From Prevotella sp. ne3005 (lineage in GTDB: Bacteria; Bacteroidota; Bacteroidia; Bacteroidales; Bacteroidaceae), in the NCBI RefSeq assembly GCF_900110085.1, contig NZ_FOCK01000008.1, forward strand, positions 1 to 64,000: 64,000 bases of DNA, written 5' to 3'. A model generated the notes under the pieces. It was not told the origin of the DNA, ran no database searches, and was given only the letters and a program-made list of their open reading frames with translations. Shown one piece after another: positions 53,272-61,110 of the stretch (the stretch's first letter is position 1; every line of letters begins with the position of its first letter). Both the position numbers and the translations under genes were made by a program.

Positions 53272-54396
53272 TTATTCACCTTTCACTTCTTCAGGAAACA
53301 GCACCTTCTGTCCCTCTGTTACATTATTGGCACCCGTGGCCACGATCTGGTCGCCCACATTCAGTCCATTGGTAATGATGAAGTCCTGACCGTTACCAGT
53401 ATCTTGTATTGTCACGTCAATAGCGGTGGCAGTACTGTCAGCCTTTACCTTAAACACTTGCGACTTGTCCTGAAGGCGTACCACTGCGCTCTGAGGAATG
53501 ACTATCACATCCTTCTCTGCGAAGGGCATCACTATCGTACCCTGTATGCCGGAGTACAGATGGCCGTCGGGGTTAGGGAACGACACCTTACTGGTCAACG
53601 AGCCGGTGGCAGCATTCACAACACCCGTGAGGCTGATGACGCGACCTTTATGGGGATACTCCGTACCATTCTTCATGATAAACGTTGCTGCCGGCAGACT
53701 GGCGATATACTTCTCCACATCAGTAGCCTTCATGCCTTCCTGGACCATAGCCTCAACAATAGCCTCCGTTACAGAGAACTCAGCGTACATGGTCGTGTTG
53801 CCACTCAGCATGGTCAGCTGTGTCAAAGGCGATACCTGGTCACCAGTACGCACAGGTATCTCACCGATAATACCCGACACGGAAGCCGTGATAGTGCAGA
53901 AACCAAGGTTCACCTTCGCACGGTTCACTGCAGACTGTGCCTGGGCCACAGCTGCCTGAGCCTGTTTGTACGAGTTTTCAGAGTTGTTCAACATATAGCT
54001 GCTGACGATTTTCTTATCAAACAGGTTCTTGTTCGACTCATACTCCAGCTTGGCTGAGTTCTCTTGCGCCAGAGCAGCCTGCAGGTTGGCTTTTGCAGCC
54101 TCTAGCTCCAACTGAGCATTGCGGGAGTCGATGATAAAGAGCGTCTGTCCCTTCTTCACCTGCTGACCTTCAGTCACACAAATCTTCATCAGCTGACCGC
54201 TGACCTGAGGAGTAACCGTCACATCATTCTGACCTTTCATCCTGGCACTGAACTTGTAAGGTAATTCAATGTCTGATTTCTTCACTGTCATAGTTTCAAA
54301 AGATGAATTCGTTTCCTTTGGCATGTCAAGACCACAAGAGGCCATTCCTATTGCGGCTCCCAACATCCACGTCCATTTCATTAGGTTCTTTTTCAT
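53272..54396 (-). CDS. RND efflux periplasmic adaptor (AcrA-like)
   Basis: 374-aa membrane-fusion lipoprotein: lipobox MASC (Cys about residue 21), lipoyl half-motif VTPQVSGQLMKICVTEGQQVKKGQTLFIID, long coiled-coil hairpin (about 95-160), second half-motif ITASVSGIIGEIPVRTGDQV, beta-barrel and membrane-proximal domain. Leads the operon. The leader (about 60 nt) contains an 18-bp tandem duplication. Confidence 0.94.
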   Translation of the reverse strand: MKKNLMKWTWMLGAAIGMASCGLDMPKETNSSFETMTVKKSDIELPYKFSARMKGQNDVTVTPQVSGQLMKICVTEGQQVKKGQTLFIIDSRNAQLELEAAKANLQAALAQENSAKLEYESNKNLFDKKIVSSYMLNNSENSYKQAQAAVAQAQSAVNRAKVNLGFCTITASVSGIIGEIPVRTGDQVSPLTQLTMLSGNTTMYAEFSVTEAIVEAMVQEGMKATDVEKYIASLPAATFIMKNGTEYPHKGRVISLTGVVNAATGSLTSKVSFPNPDGHLYSGIQGTIVMPFAEKDVIVIPQSAVVRLQDKSQVFKVKADSTATAIDVTIQDTGNGQDFIITNGLNVGDQIVATGANNVTEGQKVLFPEEVKGE

Positions 54397-54409
54397 ATAA
54401 ATATATATA

Positions 54410-54445
54410 TTAGTTAATAATCTGTTATTAGTTAATAATCTGTTT
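54410..54445. repeat. 18-bp tandem duplication in RND operon leader
   Basis: TTAGTTAATAATCTGTTA is followed directly by TTAGTTAATAATCTGTTT, 17 of 18 identical. It lies between the -7 element (54453-54460) and the adaptor start, so it is within the 5' leader. Confidence 0.85.
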
Positions 54446-54452
54446 CACAGCG

Positions 54453-54460
54453 CAAAGATA
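54453..54460 (-). promoter_or_regulatory. Putative -7 element of the RND/VanX/SpoIIE operon
   Basis: The minus strand reads TATCTTTG, 57 bp before the adaptor ATG. No clear -33. No other promoter-terminator pair was seen before 44224. Confidence 0.55.
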
Positions 54461-54544
54461 CAATTAAATTTCTTATTTCAGCATAATTCTCCAATTTTTT
54501 TAGGGTATCTCGTCGAAAAAATCCCAAGAAGTCGTCGAAATCCA

Positions 54545-54576
54545 TTTGGAGTGAGGCGATTATCGGCGTAATTTTG
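54545..54576 (+). promoter_or_regulatory. Promoter of barrel gene 54619
   Basis: -33 TTTG (54545-54548) and -7 TAATTTTG (54569-54576), 20 bp apart. Confidence 0.8.
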
Positions 54577-54618
54577 CAGCAGATTTCAGAATCGAACATA
54601 ATAAAAACAATTAAAGAT

Positions 54619-57078
54619 ATGAAACAGTTCAAAGCATTTTTCGCAGCAGTTGTGATGATGATGACATCACAGGTAGTAATGGCCCAGACCACTGTGAAGG
54701 GCGTGTTAATGGACGAGACACTTGGCGAGGCCGAGCCTTTCGCCACCGTTCGCGTGTTCAAGGCTGGCAAGAAAGAGAAGCCCGTTGCCATGTTCCTCAC
54801 CAAGGAGGACGGTCAGTTCTCACAAGAGGTGAAGGGCAAGGGTAAGTTCGACATTGTGTTCAGCAGCGTGGGTAAGGAAGACCTCCGTCAGACCGTCACC
54901 CTCGGACAGGAGAATCCGCTCGACCTGGGTACCTTATATATGAAAGAGAATGCCACGATGCTGAAGGGCGTGGAAATCGTCGCCCAGAAGCCACTGGTGA
55001 AGATGGAAGTCGACAAGATGAGCTATAACGTGGCAGAAGACGAGGACTCGAAGTCGAACACCGTACTTGACATGCTCCGCAAAGTGCCCATGGTAACGGT
55101 CGACGGACAGGACAATATCACCGTCAACGGCTCGTCGTCCTTCAAGGTGTATGTCGACGGAATGCCCAACGCCATGTTCTCTTCCAATCCCTCGATGGTA
55201 TTCAAGAGTATGCCCGCCACGGCCGTAAAAAGCATTGAGGTGATGACCAATCCTGGCGCCAAGTACGATGCAGAGGGAGCAGCAGGCATTCTCAACATCA
55301 TCATGAACAAGCAGAACCCCCAGGCTGCCCAGAGTCTCAATGGCTACAACGGAACGATCCGTGCTCAGGTAGGCACCAAGCAGCTGGGTGCCAGCGCCTT
55401 CCTCAACGGCCAGCAGGGCAAACTCTCCTACAGCGCCAACGTGATGACCTCCTACAACAAGCCCGGTACCACCACCACTGAGATGGAACAGCTGCAGGAC
55501 AACGGTTCCTCGCAGATCCTCACCTCTGAGAACGACGTGAAGACTCCATTCACCATGGGAAGCCTCACCCTCGGCTACCAGATCGACTCTGTCAGCATGC
55601 TCAACCTCACTGCACAGGTGAACAGTATGAACATGAAGAGCAGCGGCACCTCGACCACCGCCATTGGCGGCAATGGCTATGGCACAGACTTCAGCTACGG
55701 CAGCACTACCGATATGAAGAACGCCCGCACTTCGTTCAACGGGAGCATCGACTACCAGCGTTTCTTCAACAAGGAGCACACCCAGTCGTTAGGCCTCACC
55801 TACCAGCTGAGTTACAGCCCCTCCACTTCTGAGATGACCAACAACTTCGGCACCACTTCCAACTACATCGATCTTACCGACCGCTACTCAGAGAACAAGG
55901 ACAAGACCACCAGCCACATCTTCCAGCTCGACTACACCATGCCTCTCGGCACTGGTCAGAGCCTGAGCCTTGGTGCCAAGTTCCAACTCCACGATGCCAC
56001 CTCCGACTCGAAGTATTATCTGAAGAACGTCTACGACCCCAGCAGCAGCTCAGAGTATGAGTATAAGAACAGCATCCTCGCAGGCTATGGCGAATATGCC
56101 GGTAACTGGAACAAGTTCGGCCTCAAGGCAGGCCTCCGCTACGAGTACACCTGGCAGGACGTGGAATACCACCTCGGCAAAGGCGACGACTTCAAGAAGC
56201 AATACGGTAGCCTCGTACCTACAGCCAGCCTGCAGTACACCCTCTCACAGGGCTCCAACCTCGGTCTGACCTACAACATGCGCATCTCGCGCCCTGGTAT
56301 CTCCTACCTTAATCCCTATGTAGACAAGACCAACCCCATCGCTTTGTCCTATGGTAATCCTGAACTCGACGTCGAGAAGGCTCACAACATCTCACTCGTC
56401 TACAATATGTTCACACCGAAGCTGATGGTCAACCTCAACCTGCACCACAACTTCACCGACAACGCCATCGCCCAGTACAGCTTCTATGACGACAACAACC
56501 TGCTCAACACCACCTACGGCAACGTCGTCAAGAGCCACCAGACAGGTCTGAACGGCTACGTCAACTACCTGCTCACCAAGGACACCCGTATCTTCTTCAA
56601 CGGTAGCGTGAACTACCTCGACCTGCGCAGCGACGCCCTCGACCAGAGCAACAGCGGTTGGACTGCCAGCGCCATGCTTGGCTTGCAGCAGACCCTGCCC
56701 TGGAACCTCAAGCTCAGTGCCTTCGCCATCACCTCTACCAAGAGCTACTCCCTGCAGGGATGGAACGGCGGCTTCAACCTCCTGACAGCCAGCATCTCAA
56801 AGTCGTTCTTCAATGACAAGCTCACCGTCGGTGTCTCTGGTCTGATTGGTCTCAACAAGGGCGGCAACATCAATATCGAGTCATGCAGCAATGGCAAGAA
56901 CTTCACAAGCTACACCAATGTCAAGGTGCCCATCTCCAACGTGAGCCTCACCATCAGCTACACCTTCGGTAACTCAAAGAAGCCAGCCCAGCAGCACGTC
57001 AGCCGTGTACAGAACGACTTCATCGAGCAGCAGTCACAAGGTGAGATCATCAACAACGTAGGAAACGTGAATCAGTAA
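54619..57078 (+). CDS. Outer membrane beta-barrel protein, TonB-receptor-like
   Basis: 819-aa outer-membrane protein. I start at the ATG at 54619 (MKQFKAFFAAVVM); the frame upstream overlaps the promoter. Signal peptide 1-23; carboxypeptidase-regulatory-like domain (about 25-115, TTVKGVLMDETLGEAEPFATV); TonB plug-like region (about 135-225, VLDMLRKVPMVTVDGQDNITVNG, GAKYDAEGAAGILNIIM); then a barrel of the OMP_b-brl_3 type ending in SLTISYTFG plus a Gln-rich tail. No TonB box is evident, so uptake is uncertain. Codons are almost all C- or G-ending, unlike neighbours, suggesting very high expression. A LytS/LytTR pair follows with its own promoter. Confidence 0.88.
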   Translation: MKQFKAFFAAVVMMMTSQVVMAQTTVKGVLMDETLGEAEPFATVRVFKAGKKEKPVAMFLTKEDGQFSQEVKGKGKFDIVFSSVGKEDLRQTVTLGQENPLDLGTLYMKENATMLKGVEIVAQKPLVKMEVDKMSYNVAEDEDSKSNTVLDMLRKVPMVTVDGQDNITVNGSSSFKVYVDGMPNAMFSSNPSMVFKSMPATAVKSIEVMTNPGAKYDAEGAAGILNIIMNKQNPQAAQSLNGYNGTIRAQVGTKQLGASAFLNGQQGKLSYSANVMTSYNKPGTTTTEMEQLQDNGSSQILTSENDVKTPFTMGSLTLGYQIDSVSMLNLTAQVNSMNMKSSGTSTTAIGGNGYGTDFSYGSTTDMKNARTSFNGSIDYQRFFNKEHTQSLGLTYQLSYSPSTSEMTNNFGTTSNYIDLTDRYSENKDKTTSHIFQLDYTMPLGTGQSLSLGAKFQLHDATSDSKYYLKNVYDPSSSSEYEYKNSILAGYGEYAGNWNKFGLKAGLRYEYTWQDVEYHLGKGDDFKKQYGSLVPTASLQYTLSQGSNLGLTYNMRISRPGISYLNPYVDKTNPIALSYGNPELDVEKAHNISLVYNMFTPKLMVNLNLHHNFTDNAIAQYSFYDDNNLLNTTYGNVVKSHQTGLNGYVNYLLTKDTRIFFNGSVNYLDLRSDALDQSNSGWTASAMLGLQQTLPWNLKLSAFAITSTKSYSLQGWNGGFNLLTASISKSFFNDKLTVGVSGLIGLNKGGNINIESCSNGKNFTSYTNVKVPISNVSLTISYTFGNSKKPAQQHVSRVQNDFIEQQSQGEIINNVGNVNQ

Positions 57079-57126
57079 TTAGTTAGATTATTTTTGCTCT
57101 CCTGCATTGAGATAATGCGAGAGAGA

Positions 57127-57158
57127 TTTTGTTATTTCAGAATTATTTCCTAATTTTG
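57127..57158 (+). promoter_or_regulatory. Promoter of LytS gene 57167, leaderless
   Basis: -33 TTTTG (57127-57131) and -7 TAATTTTG (57151-57158), 19 bp apart. The ATG at 57167 begins 8 bp after the -7 element, so the mRNA would start at or within a few bases of the start codon. Confidence 0.75.
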
Positions 57159-57166
57159 CCATCGAT

Positions 57167-58282
57167 ATGAAGAAAATCGAGAAAAAAGACCTCCTGAGGC
57201 ACCTGTATCGCTTTGCAGGCCTTAAGCCGCCACAGGGAAGCAACGACTCTGACATCGCCACCAGGCCAGTCATACAACTTTTGGTATGGATCCCAATCCT
57301 AGGCGCCATGCCGATAGCCACCTATCTCAGTACCCGCGATGCTGGCGCCACCAAGACTTCTTTCTTCGTGGTGTGGGATTTGCTGAAGTCGCCGCTCATC
57401 GTCTACTTCGTCAACTTCTACATCCTGCATAAGCTATTCTTCCAGCACCGCTACTGGCTCTTTGCGTTCTTCAACCTGTTGATGATCGTCGCGCTGAATT
57501 CACAATTCATCTGGATGTTCATCCATCGCCATAACATCCCCAATATGCCTGAGATGACACCCAACATGTGGATAGGCTTCTTCTCCGGCTTCCTGATGTT
57601 CCTGCTGCTCAACTGCATGGTGGCGGCCATCGCCATCGGCATCCGCCATTTCATCCGTACCCGTCAGATACGCCAGCAGCTGAAGGACGAACAGGCCAAG
57701 CACACAGAGGCAGAGCTCGCCTGGCTGAAAAATCAGATCAATCCCCATTTCCTGTTTAATACACTCAACAACATCTCCAGCCTTACGCAGATCGATGCCG
57801 ATGCCGCACAGGATGCTATTGCCCAACTCTCCGACCTGCTGCGCTACGCGATGTACGAGACCAACAAGCCCCAGGTTGCCATTCAGGGCGAAGTGGAGTT
57901 CATGCGCAACTATATCTCGCTGATGGAACTGCGCTGCAACGACAAGACAGAGGTCAACGCCCAGTTCTCGATTCCCAATCCCCAACAGGAGATTGCCCCA
58001 CTGATCTTCATCTCACTCATTGAGAACGCCTTCAAGCATGGCGTCAGCAGCAACCGTCACTCGAGGATAGACATCACCCTGCAACAGGAGGACGACACAC
58101 TCGTGTTCACCTGCGACAACACCAACTATCCTAAGGACGATGCCGACCGCAGTGGCTCAGGCATAGGCATAGAGAACACGCGTCGACGACTCGACCTGAT
58201 GTACGCCAACCGCTATACCTGGGAGCAGTCGCTCGAGAACGATATCTACCACGTTCGTGTTACATTAAAGATTAAAGGATAA
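57167..58282 (+). CDS. LytS-type sensor histidine kinase
   Basis: 371-aa kinase related to the one at 37469. N-terminal hydrophobic segments (about 45-170, four helices), then His_kinase domain with phosphoacceptor in KNQINPHFLFNTLNNISSL (about residues 188-206) and HATPase (PLIFISLIENAFKHGV, GSGIGIENTRRRLDL). It ends 16 bp before its LytTR regulator; the spacer has repeated AAAGATTAAAGA units. The promoter appears to leave no leader. Confidence 0.92.
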   Translation: MKKIEKKDLLRHLYRFAGLKPPQGSNDSDIATRPVIQLLVWIPILGAMPIATYLSTRDAGATKTSFFVVWDLLKSPLIVYFVNFYILHKLFFQHRYWLFAFFNLLMIVALNSQFIWMFIHRHNIPNMPEMTPNMWIGFFSGFLMFLLLNCMVAAIAIGIRHFIRTRQIRQQLKDEQAKHTEAELAWLKNQINPHFLFNTLNNISSLTQIDADAAQDAIAQLSDLLRYAMYETNKPQVAIQGEVEFMRNYISLMELRCNDKTEVNAQFSIPNPQQEIAPLIFISLIENAFKHGVSSNRHSRIDITLQQEDDTLVFTCDNTNYPKDDADRSGSGIGIENTRRRLDLMYANRYTWEQSLENDIYHVRVTLKIKG

Positions 58283-58298
58283 AGATTAAAGAATAAAG

Positions 58299-59075
58299 AT
58301 GAGTCTGAGTTGTATGATTGTCGACGACGAGCCCCTGGCCGTCAAGTTATTAGAGTCGTTCGTAGCCAAGACCCCCGACCTAGAGTTGCTCGGCTCATTT
58401 ACCGACTCCGTCGAAGCTATCAATGCCATCAAGGAGGAGAAGCCACAACTGCTGTTCCTCGACATCCAGATGCCCGACCTCAGTGGCATGGAGCTGGCCC
58501 ACATGCTGCCCGCCGGCACAAAGGTCATTTTCACCACGGCCTTCAAAGAGTACGCCTTCGAGAGCTACGAGGTGTCGGCCCTCGACTTCCTGCTGAAGCC
58601 CATCCGCTATAACAAGTTCATTGCAGCCGTCGAGAAAGCCCGCGAGTGGTATCTCACCCGTACGCCTCAGCCTGCTGCCGCCCCTGTCGCAGGAGCTGAC
58701 ACCCCCCAGGCATCCCCTATCCTCGCCACACCCACAGGAGGATCAATCTTTCTCAAGGTCGACGGCGAGTTCCGTCAGGTTGCCCTCGACAAGATTCTCT
58801 ACGTCTCAGGCATGAAAGACTATGTGATGTTCTATCTCGACGGCGAGCGCAAGCCTCTCATTACCCACCTCACGATGAAGTCGGTCGAAGAGATGCTGCC
58901 CACGCAGCAGTTCATGCGTGTACATCGTTCGTATATCGTTGCCCTCGACAAGATCCGCAGCGTCGACCGCAACGACTGTATCTATATCGGCGACGAGATT
59001 ATCCGCGTCACTGAGGCCTACCGTGAGACCTTCCTCAACTTCCTGGCACGACTCACCATCAGTCCGAAGCCATAA
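58299..59075 (+). CDS. LytTR response regulator
   Basis: 258 aa: receiver domain (1-120; CMIVDDEPLAVKLL, LLFLDIQMPDLSG phosphoacceptor, FTTAFKEYA, FLLKPIRYN), an Ala/Pro-rich linker (about 127-148) absent from the paralogue at 36762, and LytTR DNA-binding domain (about 150-255; VALDKILYVSGMKDYVMFYL, FMRVHRSYIVALDKI). Its last 58 bp overlap the 3' end of the convergent MFS gene. Confidence 0.92.
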   Translation: MSLSCMIVDDEPLAVKLLESFVAKTPDLELLGSFTDSVEAINAIKEEKPQLLFLDIQMPDLSGMELAHMLPAGTKVIFTTAFKEYAFESYEVSALDFLLKPIRYNKFIAAVEKAREWYLTRTPQPAAAPVAGADTPQASPILATPTGGSIFLKVDGEFRQVALDKILYVSGMKDYVMFYLDGERKPLITHLTMKSVEEMLPTQQFMRVHRSYIVALDKIRSVDRNDCIYIGDEIIRVTEAYRETFLNFLARLTISPKP

Positions 59076-60250
59076 AGTCCAACGATGACGTAGCACATCA
59101 GCGGAATGATGAAGGGTACCACCATGTCGGTGGCATCGGCAATGATACCCACCAGCAGGAAGCCACAACCACCCACAGGCGTCATCATTAGTATCGACGA
59201 GGCACTCTTCGTCAGACTGCCCAGGTCTCTTACTGCCAACGAGAATATCGTCGGGAACATCACTGCCTCAAAGAGGAACACACCAATCAGGCCTATCATC
59301 GACAGACGACCAAAGTTCATCAGCACCAGCAATATGCAGGCCACACAACCACCGCCACACAGGAAGAGCATCTTCTCTGCAGGCACCTTACGCATCACCA
59401 GACTACCCCCGAAACGCCCTACCATAAAGAAGCCCAACGCAGCTGTCAGCACCATCGAGGCTGTACGGTCATCCATCCAGCCCATGCCCGTCACATAGTT
59501 GATGAAGTAGCTGTTGATTGATATCTCCGCCACTTCATAACACAACAGTGCTATGAGTCCATAGACGAAGTATTTGTGACTCCACACCTTCAGCAGTGGC
59601 TCACGCCCATAGCGGGCTTTCTCTTCCATTCCGTCATGATGCACGATCTCAGGAAGATGCACACGTGAAAAGACGGCTGCTATCACCAGCACCACCACTC
59701 CCAGTATCACGTAAGGCACAGCCACACTACCACCGTTGTCGCTGAACAGGAACTGTCCCACAGCAAAAGTAGCAAACAAACAGCCCAAGCCATTGAACGA
59801 CTGCGAGAGGTTCAGTCGGCTTGAAGCCGTTTCACGCCCTCCCAACTCCGTCACGTAAGGGTTGGCAGCCGTCTCGAGGAACACCAATCCCATACTGATT
59901 ATAAACAGCGCGAAGAGATACGAGCCGAAAGTGGCAGCCTCTGCACACGGTACAAACAACAACGCTCCGATGCCGAAGAGCAGCAGTCCGAGCACCACGC
60001 CGCGCCTGTAGCCCATATAGTTGATAAAGAGTCCTGCAGGAATCGCCATAAGGAAATAGCCCATATACGTGGTCACCTGGATTAGGCTCGACTGCGTGAT
60101 TGAGATGTGCATCTCGTTCTGGAAATGCTTGTTCAGCACATCGAGGATGGCCCTGGCGAATCCCCAGAGGAAAAAGAGCGTGGTAATCAATATGAACGGC
60201 ACCAGGTAGTTGGTGCCGTTCGCCTTAAACAGTCCGTTTTCGTGTTTCAA
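59018..60250 (-). CDS. FucP-like MFS sugar transporter
   Basis: 410-aa inner-membrane symporter of the fucose/glucose-galactose (FucP/GluP) MFS family. Twelve hydrophobic helices; family signatures FFLWGFARAILDVLNKHFQ near the start, FINYMGYRRGVVLGLLLFGIGALLF, ETAANPYVTELGGRETASSRLNLSQSFNGLG in the middle (seen as separate blocks). No ATG is available in a sensible place: the start is the TTG at 60250, itself part of a TTGAAAn heptamer tract. It follows the aquaporin gene by 32 bp. The C-terminal 19 codons overlap the convergent LytTR gene. Confidence 0.88.
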   Translation of the reverse strand: MKHENGLFKANGTNYLVPFILITTLFFLWGFARAILDVLNKHFQNEMHISITQSSLIQVTTYMGYFLMAIPAGLFINYMGYRRGVVLGLLLFGIGALLFVPCAEAATFGSYLFALFIISMGLVFLETAANPYVTELGGRETASSRLNLSQSFNGLGCLFATFAVGQFLFSDNGGSVAVPYVILGVVVLVIAAVFSRVHLPEIVHHDGMEEKARYGREPLLKVWSHKYFVYGLIALLCYEVAEISINSYFINYVTGMGWMDDRTASMVLTAALGFFMVGRFGGSLVMRKVPAEKMLFLCGGGCVACILLVLMNFGRLSMIGLIGVFLFEAVMFPTIFSLAVRDLGSLTKSASSILMMTPVGGCGFLLVGIIADATDMVVPFIIPLMCYVIVGLYGFGLMVSRARKLRKVSR

Positions 60251-60280
60251 TTTTCAATCTTCAATTTTCAATTTCCAATC
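60247..60280. repeat. TTCAATn heptamer tract before FucP-like gene
   Basis: TTTCAAT and TTCAATC heptamers fill the aquaporin-MFS spacer. On the coding strand they give successive TTGAAAA/TTGAAGA units, the last of which carries the presumed TTG start codon. Confidence 0.75.
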
Positions 60281-60282
60281 TA

Positions 60283-60957
60283 TTACTTCTCTGTGTCAAT
60301 CAGCTTCCAGATACCAGCAGCACAGGCACCACCCACAAACGGACCCACGATGAAGATCCACAGGTTAGCCAGCGCCGTTCCACCCTGGAACACTGCCGGA
60401 GCAATCGAGCGGGCAGGGTTCACAGAAGTACCCGTATAACGGATACAAACCAGGTGTACCAGAATCAGAGACAGACCGATGGCCAGACCAGCGAAGTTGT
60501 TGGTAGCGCCGTTAGTCTTGGCAGTAGCACCCAGCACGACGAGCACGAACACACAGGTGAAGATTACCTCAGCCAGCAGACCGCCCAGCACGCTCACGTT
60601 CGCCTGCAGGTCGTTGGCACCCGTACCCTCAAGACCAGGCACATTCTCTGTCAGAATATAAAGAAGCAGAGAGCCGATGAAAGCACCGATCACTTGGAAG
60701 AGCATGTACATACCACAATCCTTCGCGCTCATGCGGCCACTCAGGAAGCAGCCCAACGTGATGGCGGGATTGATATGGCAGCCCGAGATGCCGCCGATTG
60801 TGTAGGCCATGGCCACCACAGCCAGTCCGAAGGCGAAGGCCGTACCCACCACAGCGGGAATATTATTTACAGGGTCACAACCCAGGCTCACGGCCACGCC
60901 GCAGCCCATCAACACGAGTACCATGGTACCCACCATCTCTGCTAAATACTTTTTCAT
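60283..60957 (-). CDS. aqpZ: Aquaporin (MIP family, AqpZ-like)
   Basis: 224-aa water channel with six helices and both NPA motifs: GCHINPAITLGCF (about residues 60-72) and GTSVNPARSIAPAVF (about 175-189). The arginine after the second NPA and the histidine in the preceding helix region (VHLVCIRYTG) fit a water-selective AqpZ type rather than a glycerol facilitator (inference). It has its own promoter and is followed by the FucP-like transporter. Confidence 0.92.
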   Translation of the reverse strand: MKKYLAEMVGTMVLVLMGCGVAVSLGCDPVNNIPAVVGTAFAFGLAVVAMAYTIGGISGCHINPAITLGCFLSGRMSAKDCGMYMLFQVIGAFIGSLLLYILTENVPGLEGTGANDLQANVSVLGGLLAEVIFTCVFVLVVLGATAKTNGATNNFAGLAIGLSLILVHLVCIRYTGTSVNPARSIAPAVFQGGTALANLWIFIVGPFVGGACAAGIWKLIDTEK

Positions 60958-61010
60958 AATCTCAATGGTTTTAATGAATTGAATAATATTTAATGTTTAC
61001 GTTCTGGGGG

Positions 61011-61041
61011 CAAAGTTATACATTATTTCTAAAACAAACAA
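61011..61041 (-). promoter_or_regulatory. Promoter of aqpZ
   Basis: Minus strand -7 TAACTTTG (complement of 61011-61018) and -33 TTG (complement of 61039-61041), 20 bp apart. Confidence 0.7.
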
Positions 61042-61058
61042 GAAAAAACGGTAATTTG

Positions 61059-61090
61059 TTTTGTATTTTGGGTGATTTGTCGTATTTTTG
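61059..61090 (+). promoter_or_regulatory. Promoter of esterase gene 61111
   Basis: -33 TTTTG (61059-61063) and -7 TATTTTTG (61083-61090), 19 bp apart; divergent from the aqpZ promoter, the two -33 boxes only about 17 bp apart. Confidence 0.78.
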
Positions 61091-61110
61091 TGCCCTAAAA
61101 GCATATAAAT

